Below are positions 1-7,251 of a stretch of DNA of 64,000 nucleotides, piece by piece (the first letter of the stretch is position 1; each line of letters begins with the position of its first letter). The translations under genes and the position numbers were made by a program. The notes under the pieces were generated by a model. That model saw only the letters and a list, made by a program, of their open reading frames with translations. It was not told where the DNA came from and ran no database searches. Origin of the DNA: Halocatena pleomorpha (GTDB taxonomy: Archaea > Halobacteriota > Halobacteria > Halobacteriales > Haloarculaceae). The stretch covers positions 62,001-126,000 of the forward strand of contig NZ_RRCH01000021.1 in NCBI RefSeq assembly GCF_003862495.1, in the 5' to 3' direction.

Positions 1-1
1 G

Positions 2-271
2 AACATCAACCGCGTTTTCTGGAATCAACTCCGTATCATCGGCTCCACAATGGCGACGCCGGGAGAGACTGACGACGTGTTGTCGTTGGTTTGGGACGGT
101 ACGTTCAACCCACAACTCCGGACGACACTCCCGATGAGCGATATCGCGCGCGCTCACGAACTCCTCGAAGAGCGTGAAGGATTCGGAAAGGTCGTTGTCG
201 TTCCAGACAGCGAGATGAAACGTTCTGCAAACAATCGAGCGAATCCTGGCAACAACGAATATGACGGATAG
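2..271 (+). CDS. Zinc-type alcohol dehydrogenase/quinone oxidoreductase, C-terminal fragment
   Basis: This is the 3' end of a gene that begins before the window; about 89 residues are readable. The pattern matches the C-terminus of medium-chain (zinc-binding) dehydrogenases: a G-S-T-M turn, then a substrate-domain strand, a short S-D-I-A-R-A-H-E-L-L helix, and the closing F-G-K-V-V-V-V strand that ends the catalytic domain in this superfamily. The family oxidises alcohols or reduces enones or quinones with NAD(P)H in the cytoplasm. The substrate cannot be told from the fragment. The stop codon lies inside the start of the next gene (11-base overlap), so the two are probably cotranscribed. Confidence 0.8.
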   Translation, partial: NINRVFWNQLRIIGSTMATPGETDDVLSLVWDGTFNPQLRTTLPMSDIARAHELLEEREGFGKVVVVPDSEMKRSANNRANPGNNEYDG

Positions 272-593
272 CAACGACAGCTACGTCCACGATCCCGAAT
301 CGTTTCGGGAACAGACTGATCACGACGAACCCGATCGGACGACTAAAGCGTATTTCGACAGTCCAGAGGACGGTCGTTCCGATCAAACGTTTGGCCGGCA
401 CGGCTGGCTCCTCGTCGGGACTCTTGCTATCGCCTTTGTTGTTGCTCCAGCAACGATATTGTATCTCCCCCACGCGGACTCCGTTATCACTCCGTTGGGA
501 CTGTCCTTCCGGGACGCGTATCTCGTCGTGCCCCTCATACCAGCGCTCGCTCTCGGTACGGTCGCCGTCTGGACTGCCGTCCACGATGTGTGA
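261..593 (+). CDS. Small two-helix membrane protein, unknown function
   Basis: A 110-residue protein. The first 45 residues are hydrophilic and rich in Asp, Glu and Arg. Two hydrophobic segments follow (about residues 48-69 and 86-108), so a membrane protein with a cytoplasmic N-terminal extension is likely. It overlaps the preceding dehydrogenase by 11 bases, which supports translational coupling. No family was recognised. Codon use is GC-rich at third positions, like the neighbouring genes, which argues that it is real. Confidence 0.65.
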   Translation: MTDSNDSYVHDPESFREQTDHDEPDRTTKAYFDSPEDGRSDQTFGRHGWLLVGTLAIAFVVAPATILYLPHADSVITPLGLSFRDAYLVVPLIPALALGTVAVWTAVHDV

Positions 594-1181
594 CGATCAA
601 CCGAAAAACTGAGGCAGGACGATTGTTTGAATGAGCTGCCTCGTGGAGAGCAAACACAGATCGCAGACTGCCCCTCTGTCGTACTAAATATCGTATGCCG
701 TCTCGTGTGTTCAATTGTGGACAGTCCACTCTGACGGTCGCACTCAATCAGTAAAAACGCATCGAAACGTATCTATAAGTAATAGAATATTAACAATTAT
801 GAAGCGTGTTGTAATACAATTTCTGCTATCAGTATCGTTGCTATATATTTGAAACATTACATCAAAAACGTTGTTTTGGCCAGCAACATTATACGCAAAT
901 GGGGATCCCCTCATTGGATGGCGCTGTTGTCGTCGCTCGGGACCTCATAGACGATAACGACGTTACCGCTGTTATTATCAACATTACCGCCTTCATCACC
1001 GGTATACCATTTCCTGAACAACCATTCGCTGCAAATACAGAGGCAAAGCTCACCTTTGCTGTGGGAAACAATTCAACCAATAGCAATAATATAGATACAT
1101 ATTGGTGGATAGCTATATTAAATAAAAATAATAATAAATGGTATGGAAAACGTTTAATCTGGGGACGAAAGGAGATGATAC
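594..1181 (+). other. AT-rich intergenic stretch, possibly with a decayed coding fragment
   Basis: About 590 bases without a convincing gene. Most of it is far more AT-rich than the flanking genes. A frame from 899 starts with a haloarchaeal-looking segment (residues 7-35, rich in Val, Asp and Ile with mostly C/G third positions), then becomes Asn/Lys-rich and AT-rich and runs into the doxX gene. It may be a degraded gene remnant. The doxX promoter probably lies near 1150-1160 (TTTAATC). Confidence 0.4.
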
Positions 1182-1616
1182 ATGGGAACAAATACGAAGT
1201 TAGGTACTCAAGGACCAGCGTCCCTAATCCTCATCCGGCTGTTAGTTGGTGGTGTTTTCATTACAGAAGGATTACAAAAACTCCTATTTCCGGGAATACT
1301 TGGTGCAAGCCGCTTTGCTGAGTTAGGATTTCCCGTCCCACGAACGACTGCCACCGCTGTTGGAGTGATCGAAGTCGTTGCGGGCGGCGCTGTACTAGTC
1401 GGACTTGCGACACGATTGGCCGCTGTTTTTCTGTTGTTGATCGCTCTCGGCGCGATCATCACGACAAAGATCCCGATCCTCCTCGGCCACGGTATCTGGG
1501 TGTTTCCGGTTCAGGACAACGTCTCACGCTACGGCGTCTGGGGATTTTTTCATGAGTGGAGGGGCGATATCGCAATGCTGCTAGGGTCACTTTACCTACT
1601 TATTGCAATCGATTGA
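1182..1616 (+). CDS. DoxX family membrane protein
   Basis: A 144-residue protein with four predicted membrane segments. It shows the usual DoxX pattern: an R-L-L-V-G-G-V-F-I-x-E-G first helix, a phenylalanine- and glycine-rich loop, an E-V-V-A-G-G second helix, and an H-E-W-R-G-D stretch before the last helix. DoxX proteins are quinone-linked or redox-associated membrane subunits, named after the small subunit of the Acidianus terminal oxidase complex; the precise role of stand-alone haloarchaeal copies is unclear. The ATG start is supported by a GGAG Shine-Dalgarno-like sequence at 1171-1174. Confidence 0.85.
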   Translation: MGTNTKLGTQGPASLILIRLLVGGVFITEGLQKLLFPGILGASRFAELGFPVPRTTATAVGVIEVVAGGAVLVGLATRLAAVFLLLIALGAIITTKIPILLGHGIWVFPVQDNVSRYGVWGFFHEWRGDIAMLLGSLYLLIAID

Positions 1617-1693
1617 GGAACACGCAAAACCGCAGGAAAACAGAAATAATTCACAAAAGATCGAAATGCTTAGCACCAGAACCAACGGTCGAT

Positions 1694-2758
1694 ATGTTCG
1701 AGGAGAGTACGTCTGCGAGCGAGAAAAGACGGGGTGTAGGGGACGATCCGACGCCGGTCGGTCTCAAGTTCGGTAGCGTTCGAACGGTTGTTGCTCGACC
1801 GGAGGACGACGCCGTCCAAACGACGGTAGCGCTGACGTGTTCAGCGACGTATCAGGACCCACTGACGGGAAAACGCCGCGCCGTTTATGGCGAGCGCGCA
1901 GCCAACGAGTATCCCGATCGGGCGCAGTTCATGCTCCAATCGGAGTTGGCCGAAGACAATGAGCGCGCCACTGTGACGCGTTCGTTTCTCGAAACGTTTG
2001 CTCAGACGAATGACATCCCGCCGAACAGCGCTGTGGTGTATGCGATACCCTCCTTTGACGACAGACGAACGACGCTCGATGCCATCATCGAGGAGAGCAT
2101 CAGCGGACGACTCCTCGATGGCTATTCAACGGCAATGTGTGAGTCGATTCCGGTGTTCGGAAGCGACTTGGACGCGTTCGATCGGATCTTCACCACGATC
2201 AAGATGGGGTCGACGAACCTCGAGGCGTGCGTGTATCGACGCGGAGAGCAACTAGCACCGTTTTCGACGGGGTCCGTCAGGGGATGTGAGGTTGACAGAT
2301 GGATCATCAACAACGTCGAAGAAGGGACGCAAGGCCGGGTTCACATCGATCGGACCACAGCGAGGGAGTACAAGGAAGGACGGACCAACTGCGACGACAT
2401 TCAACCGCTTTTCGACGACACCACCGGCTCTGGAGCGGCTCAGAAGTCCACCGTCGAACGAAGTGTGACGGACGCGATTGATCGGTACGTCAAGGAAGCG
2501 GTTGACGAGATTGCAAACGAATTCCTCCCCCGTCTCGTCAGTCGCTCAATCAAGATCTATAAGCGGGTTTTGGTGGAACCGATCGTCCTCACTGGTGACA
2601 TGGCTGTCGTTCCCGGCCTGCGCGAAGCGTTCGAGGATCGACTCAGTAGCGAACTCCAGCGCAATATCGTGGTGACCACTCCTGCAGAGCCGATAACCGC
2701 CGCTGCTCGTGGTGCACAACGCATCGCCGGACGCCTCCTTGAAACCGGGGCGTACTGA
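1694..2758 (+). CDS. Actin/MreB-superfamily protein, salactin-like
   Basis: A 354-residue protein with a divergent actin/Hsp70 (ASKHA) ATPase layout. It has a phosphate-1-like turn near residue 20 (G-L-K-F-G-S), a phosphate-2-like segment near residue 177 (K-M-G-S-T-N-L-E-A) and an adenosine-binding motif near residue 300 (L-T-G-D-M-A-V-V-P-G-L). The order and spacing fit salactin, the haloarchaeal actin homologue reported to form dynamically unstable filaments. The aspartate normally found in both phosphate loops is replaced by lysine here. The ATG at 1694 was chosen because the upstream in-frame extension is AT-rich and overlaps doxX. An Hsp70- or pilM-like role is an alternative. Confidence 0.65.
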   Translation: MFEESTSASEKRRGVGDDPTPVGLKFGSVRTVVARPEDDAVQTTVALTCSATYQDPLTGKRRAVYGERAANEYPDRAQFMLQSELAEDNERATVTRSFLETFAQTNDIPPNSAVVYAIPSFDDRRTTLDAIIEESISGRLLDGYSTAMCESIPVFGSDLDAFDRIFTTIKMGSTNLEACVYRRGEQLAPFSTGSVRGCEVDRWIINNVEEGTQGRVHIDRTTAREYKEGRTNCDDIQPLFDDTTGSGAAQKSTVERSVTDAIDRYVKEAVDEIANEFLPRLVSRSIKIYKRVLVEPIVLTGDMAVVPGLREAFEDRLSSELQRNIVVTTPAEPITAAARGAQRIAGRLLETGAY

Positions 2759-2927
2759 CTGTTTCCACAGCTCGGGTCATCGCCACCTATCAGAGACACG
2801 ATCACAGCATATAATACACTGCCCGAGAACCCTTTCAGTGGGTCGGTAACGACCAGTACGGACGCAGCCCTCGACGGTACGAAACGACGGAAAACGCCAG
2901 CGGGATAAAATGGTGACTTCCTACGCC

Positions 2928-3149
2928 TTACAGGAGATCCAAGCCGAGGTCTAGGAGGTCATTGTCTTCGCTGTCGTCGATGATGACGTTGGAGGAATCA
3001 TCGACATCGATGCCGTCGTTGTCGACACCGTTGTTGTCGTCGTCTTGGGTAACATCTGTGCTACTCGCCACAGCGGGTGTCGCGCCGGCCCCCGCGATCA
3101 TGCCCAACAGCATGAGCGCGGCCAGCGCAACGTGGATTGCTCGTTTCAT
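2928..3149 (-). CDS. Small secreted acidic protein
   Basis: A 73-residue protein with a clear Sec-type signal peptide: M-K-R, a hydrophobic core through about residue 22, and an A-V-A-S-S cleavage region near residue 30. The mature part is only about 43 residues and is dominated by Asp and Asn, with V-D-N-D-G-I-D-V-type runs that could bind divalent cations (inference). No family was recognised. It stands alone between the salactin-like gene and the Lrp-type regulator. An AT-rich block at about 3185-3196, upstream on its strand, could be its TATA element. Confidence 0.6.
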   Translation of the reverse strand: MKRAIHVALAALMLLGMIAGAGATPAVASSTDVTQDDDNNGVDNDGIDVDDSSNVIIDDSEDNDLLDLGLDLL

Positions 3150-3570
3150 GGGTATCGTCTGGGACGAACCCCACGTTGACGATTTTTTACCGAATCTCCA
3201 TCGATGTCGGTGTAGCGTCCGTGGGATCCTCCCAGTACAACCCTATTCAAACACATATATTATAAACGTTACTACTCAGAGTGACATAGACGATATTGAA
3301 CCATTCTTCGGACTGTTTCATACTCTGACTGAGATCACCTTAGCTATCCAACGATTTTTTAGCAATACTATAATAACAAACAAGTCAGATATCATTGTTT
3401 ATCTGAAACAGGCTATAGCGAGTATATTATACTTTGCTGTTATTTACAGGGGTATCATTGTTATCGATATCCTCTGAATTGGCAGAGTGCCTCCGTCATT
3501 CCTGTGATCCGTCGATCAGTAGCGACCCGTTGTTGTGTTACCGTTCAATATTGGGCGAAAGGTTTGAGAG
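3150..3570 (+). other. AT-rich spacer between divergent genes
   Basis: About 420 bases between the minus-strand secreted protein and the plus-strand Lrp regulator. It is AT-rich with no credible coding frame. It must hold the promoters of both genes; AATATTG at about 3547-3553 lies just upstream of the regulator. I saw no repeat or RNA signature. Confidence 0.5.
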
Positions 3571-4083
3571 ATGGACCAACCAGATACGGGTATGGACGTT
3601 GATGAAAAGGACATCGATATTTTGAAAACCATCGCGGATACGGAAACACGGAGTCCTGATCGCATTTCGGAAGTGACTGAGATTCCCCTTTCGACTGTGA
3701 ACTACCGACTGAAACAGCTCCGGGATGCGGGTATCATTCGCAACGACCACTACGATATTGATCTTGCGGCGCTCGGTTTCGAGATCACGTTTGTGATCCA
3801 GATCATTGCCGGTTACGAAGAGGACACCTACGAACCACTTGGCGAGAAACTCGCTGATATCGATGGTATCACTCATGTTTACTTCACAGCGGGAGACACA
3901 GATTTTTTCGTAATCGCGCAGCTGTCTGATCCCGAGATGGTTGAGGACCTCATCACCACACTCGAACGTCTTGACGGTGTCGAGCGGACGATCTCGACGT
4001 ACACGATCAGCACGCTTCTTGACGGTCACGAACCGCTCCAACAGATCTCTCGGGAAACGATGTGCGATCGTCTTCTCGATTGA
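3571..4083 (+). CDS. Lrp/AsnC family transcriptional regulator
   Basis: A 170-residue protein with the two-part Lrp/AsnC architecture. Residues 8-60 form a winged helix-turn-helix (D-E-K-D-I-D-I-L-K start, then S-T-V-N-Y-R-L-K-Q-L-R recognition helix). Residues 70-150 form a RAM-type alpha/beta ligand and oligomerisation domain with F-V-I-A-Q-L-S-D-P in the middle. Such proteins sense amino acids or act as local regulators in haloarchaea. It lies just upstream of an EamA transporter in the same orientation (spacing about 130 bases), so it may control that gene (inference). Confidence 0.85.
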   Translation: MDQPDTGMDVDEKDIDILKTIADTETRSPDRISEVTEIPLSTVNYRLKQLRDAGIIRNDHYDIDLAALGFEITFVIQIIAGYEEDTYEPLGEKLADIDGITHVYFTAGDTDFFVIAQLSDPEMVEDLITTLERLDGVERTISTYTISTLLDGHEPLQQISRETMCDRLLD

Positions 4084-4215
4084 TCTTACACATACAATCG
4101 ATGTAGACTGTATTTATGGTGTGATAGTGCAATCAACAGCTATATCATGCACTACTCTACAACATTTTCCCATGATGAACGCGATCTATACGGTCTATTG
4201 TCGAGGGGGGAATTG

Positions 4216-5184
4216 ATGAACCGCCGGTTGCTCGGAGCGTTTTTGCTTCTCGGAACGTTGTGGGGGAGTTCGTTCGTGGCGATCGACATCGGATTAGGAT
4301 ATTTCCCACCGATCGAGTTTGCGGCACTTCGGTATCTCATCGCGGGGATCGTCGTGCTTGGATACGCGTGGTATTCGACACCGCGGTGGTATCCTCGGGC
4401 GCGCGAGGAATGGTTAGTCGCCGCGATCGCTGGGAGCTTTCTCATCGGAGGGCATCACGCGTTTCTGTATCTCGGTCAGCAACACGTCAGTGGGCCGATC
4501 GCAGCGGTGGTCGTCAGTCTCGGTCCCGTGTTGACAGCGTTGTTTGCGGCCGGATTGCTCGGTGATCGGGTAACGTCGTTGGATTTCATCGGATTCGTCC
4601 TCGGATTTCTGGGCGTGTTTTTCGTTGCCCAACCCGGCGTCCCCGAGGGAATCGGTCAATCAGTGGCGGCACGACTGCTGGCCTTGGATCCGAGTGCGCT
4701 GTTGACAGGCGACGGCGTCGGTATTGCGACGGTGTTTCTCAGTGCTGTCTGCTTCGCCCTTGGTGGGGTGTTGACCCAACCGATCGAGACATCGCTCCCA
4801 CCTCGGACGGTACAAGCGTGGGCAATGCTCATTGGCTCAACGTTGCTGTTCGTTGCTGGTCTCATTCGCGGGGAATCACTGGCAGCGATTCGGTGGACAC
4901 CAGTCTCCGGCGTCTCACTCGTGTACCTTGGAATCGTCACCGGCGCGGGTGCGTTCCTCCTGTATTTCGAACTGCTTGACCGGATCGGTCCGACACAGAT
5001 CAACCTCATCGGGTACCTCGAACCTGTCTCGGCCACAGTCCTCTCGTGGTTGCTGTTAGGTGAGTTGATTGATCCACTCACGGCGTTTGGGTTTCTCACG
5101 ATCATCGCCGGGTTCGTCTGTATCCAGCGGCGTTCATTCGTTCCGTTCGTTCTGTCCCGACTGCACGCCATCTCTTTCCGGTGA
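4216..5184 (+). CDS. EamA (DMT) family transporter
   Basis: A 322-residue membrane protein with about ten transmembrane helices in two tandem EamA repeats (about residues 5-140 and 165-305). The first starts with the typical G-T-L-W-G-S-S-F-V-A-I motif and the second ends with E-P-V-S-A-T-V-L-S-W-L-L-L-G-E, which is characteristic of the drug/metabolite transporter superfamily. Members export amino acids or other metabolites; the substrate here is unknown. An ATG 69 bases upstream is in frame but would add a non-hydrophobic leader from an AT-rich region. The 4216 start follows a G-rich GAGGGGGG element and gives a normal family N-terminus. Confidence 0.85.
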   Translation: MNRRLLGAFLLLGTLWGSSFVAIDIGLGYFPPIEFAALRYLIAGIVVLGYAWYSTPRWYPRAREEWLVAAIAGSFLIGGHHAFLYLGQQHVSGPIAAVVVSLGPVLTALFAAGLLGDRVTSLDFIGFVLGFLGVFFVAQPGVPEGIGQSVAARLLALDPSALLTGDGVGIATVFLSAVCFALGGVLTQPIETSLPPRTVQAWAMLIGSTLLFVAGLIRGESLAAIRWTPVSGVSLVYLGIVTGAGAFLLYFELLDRIGPTQINLIGYLEPVSATVLSWLLLGELIDPLTAFGFLTIIAGFVCIQRRSFVPFVLSRLHAISFR

Positions 5185-5248
5185 ATCACCGCTCAGGACA
5201 CCGCCGGAGGCCAATCCTTTTCCGGCGGTACGATCTATCGATACACCG

Positions 5249-7141
5249 ATGGAGGCCGACGATTCGGTCGAGCCGCCGGTGTCGTTCCGCGAGCAGGCAA
5301 ATCGCGTGAACCGGGATCTCTGGTCCCAAGGAGTCGATGAACAGTGGGATAGGGCGACCGAAGTACTCGATTGGTATCAGCCCTACGAGTCGGTTCGAGC
5401 GAGTGATCATCCCCCGTTCGATTGGTACACGGGCGGCCGACTCAACGCCAGCCACGAGTGTCTCGACCGTCATCTCGACGCTCGGAAAAACCGGCTTGCC
5501 ATCCGGTGGGAGGGTGAACTGGGTGAAACGCGGAGCTACACGTATCTGGATCTTTATCGGGAGGTGAACGCGATCGCTGCGGCCCTCCGGGATCTCGGCG
5601 TCGAGACCGACGATGTGGTCACCCTGTACATGCCTGTGCTCCCCGAACTGGTCGCGTCGATGCTGGCGTGTGCCCGTCTCGGTGCGCCCCACAACGTTGT
5701 GTTTGCCGGGTTATCTGCGGACGCGCTCGCCGCTCGGATGGACCGAGCCGACTCGGCGTGTCTCATCACGTGTGACGGCTACTACCGGCGCGGGGACGCG
5801 ATCAATCAGAAGCGTCGGGCGGACAACGCTCGGATGGCCCTCAACCACGAGATCCACGACACCGTGGTCGTCGAGCGACTCGGAGAGCTATCACTCGGTG
5901 AAAACCAACACAGCTACGGTTCGTTGCTCACCGAGTACGCCGGAACTACTGTCGATCCCGTTGTCCGACGGTCGAACGACGTTCTGTTCCAGTTGTACAC
6001 CTCGGGGACGACCGGCGAACCGAAACGCGTCACCCACACCACTGGCGGGTATCTTTCCCACGTCGCGGTGACCGCTCAAGACGTACTTGACATCACCTCC
6101 GAAGACACCTACTGGTGCACCGCAGACATCGGCTGGATCACTGGCCATTCCTACGTCGTGTACGGACCGCTCGCACTCGGCACCACTGCCGTCATGTACG
6201 AAGGCACGCCCGACCACCCTGATCCGGATCGGATCTGGTCAATCGTCGAACGCAACGCTGTCGACGTGTTGTACACGACGCCGACAGCCATCCGCTCGTT
6301 CATGAAGAGAGCTGCAGCGTCTCCCGACGCCCACGATCTTTCGAGCCTCCGGCTGTTAGGAACCGTCGGCAAACCGATCGATCCCTCCACGTGGGAGTGG
6401 TATTACACTCATGTCGGCAACGAAGAGTGTCCAGTCGTCGATACGTGGTGGCAGACTGAAACTGGGGGGATTCTGGTGTCGACGCTGCCGGGGATCGACG
6501 CGATGAAACCCGGCTCGGCAGGCCCGCCGTTGCCGGGCGTCGAAGCCGCGGTCGTCAACGACGAGGGACAGGAACTTCCACCGGGGGAGCGAGGGTTACT
6601 CGCGATCCGGACGCCGTGGCCTGGCATGGCTCGCGAACTCGCAGCCGCCATAGAATGGGGACGCAACGCTGTTGGTGACGAATGGTTGTACCTGCCGGGT
6701 GACGAGGCCGTGATGGACGAAGATGGATATATCACCTTATTGGGACGGGTTGACGACGGTCTCACGGTCGACGGCCAGCGGATCGGAACCACTGAGATCG
6801 AACGAGTGATCGTCTCGGTCGACGGCGTCGCTGAAGCGGCCGTCATCGGTATCGACCGCCCGCTGACGACTGCCGTTCACGCGTACGTCAGTCCAACGCT
6901 CAGAACTGATGTCGAGTCACTCCGTGATGTGGTGTGTGCTGCCGTCGAGAACGCGTTTGGACCGGAATTCACCTTCGATCAGATCGTGTTTACGCCGGAT
7001 CTTCCAAAGACTCGTTCGGGTAAGATCATGCGTCGACTGCTCGTTTCGATCGCCACCGATCAAGAGTACGGCGACACCAGCGCGCTTCGAAACCCCGAGA
7101 TCGTCGGTGAACTCGAACGCCACGACGATTCGGAAACGTAG
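5249..7141 (+). CDS. Divergent acetyl-CoA synthetase paralogue (AMP-forming)
   Basis: A 630-residue acyl-CoA synthetase of the ANL superfamily, closely similar along its length to the paralogue at 9085. It keeps the W-W-Q-T-E-T-G-G substrate motif and the C-terminal P-K-T-R-S-G-K lysine motif, the usual site of reversible acetylation. Two motifs have drifted. The phosphate-binding loop reads Y-T-S-G-T-T-G-E-P-K-R-V instead of G-K-P-K-G-V. The hinge motif reads D-D-G-L-T-V-D-G-Q-R instead of D-D-V-I-N-V-S-G-H-R. About 30 residues before the hinge are missing or altered. It may be a weakly active enzyme or one with another acyl substrate. The start at 5249 matches the paralogue's N-terminus; the in-frame extension overlaps the EamA gene. 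Confidence 0.85.
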   Translation: MEADDSVEPPVSFREQANRVNRDLWSQGVDEQWDRATEVLDWYQPYESVRASDHPPFDWYTGGRLNASHECLDRHLDARKNRLAIRWEGELGETRSYTYLDLYREVNAIAAALRDLGVETDDVVTLYMPVLPELVASMLACARLGAPHNVVFAGLSADALAARMDRADSACLITCDGYYRRGDAINQKRRADNARMALNHEIHDTVVVERLGELSLGENQHSYGSLLTEYAGTTVDPVVRRSNDVLFQLYTSGTTGEPKRVTHTTGGYLSHVAVTAQDVLDITSEDTYWCTADIGWITGHSYVVYGPLALGTTAVMYEGTPDHPDPDRIWSIVERNAVDVLYTTPTAIRSFMKRAAASPDAHDLSSLRLLGTVGKPIDPSTWEWYYTHVGNEECPVVDTWWQTETGGILVSTLPGIDAMKPGSAGPPLPGVEAAVVNDEGQELPPGERGLLAIRTPWPGMARELAAAIEWGRNAVGDEWLYLPGDEAVMDEDGYITLLGRVDDGLTVDGQRIGTTEIERVIVSVDGVAEAAVIGIDRPLTTAVHAYVSPTLRTDVESLRDVVCAAVENAFGPEFTFDQIVFTPDLPKTRSGKIMRRLLVSIATDQEYGDTSALRNPEIVGELERHDDSET

Positions 7142-7209
7142 TAGATTCCGAAACGGTTTCGACGTTTCTCTCGGGACGATTTTCTTTTTTTGCTATCGTT
7201 GGTGTTTCT

Positions 7210-7251
7210 ATTTCGGAATTACTATTTCGGTCTATTAGCTATATCCGAAAT
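7210..7251 (+). promoter_or_regulatory. ATTTCGG repeat cluster abutting a start codon (putative operator)
   Basis: Three copies of one heptamer sit immediately upstream of the Bat-type regulator: ATTTCGG at 7210-7216 and 7224-7230 (direct, both inside CTATTTCGG) and CCGAAAT at 7245-7251 (inverted), the last touching the ATG at 7252. A TATA-like CTATAT lies between the second and third copies. The arrangement suggests an operator for autoregulation, but no binding data are visible in sequence. Confidence 0.45.

Noticed and set aside
899-1321. Plus-strand frame before and into doxX
   Set aside because: AT-rich second half and overlap with doxX; kept only as a possible remnant.
2962-3477. Plus-strand frame opposite the small secreted protein
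   Set aside because: The minus frame has a proper signal peptide; the plus frame is Ser-rich shadow and then AT-rich sequence.
5069-5248. N-terminal extension of the first acetyl-CoA synthetase
   Set aside because: Overlaps the EamA gene and has no counterpart in the paralogue.
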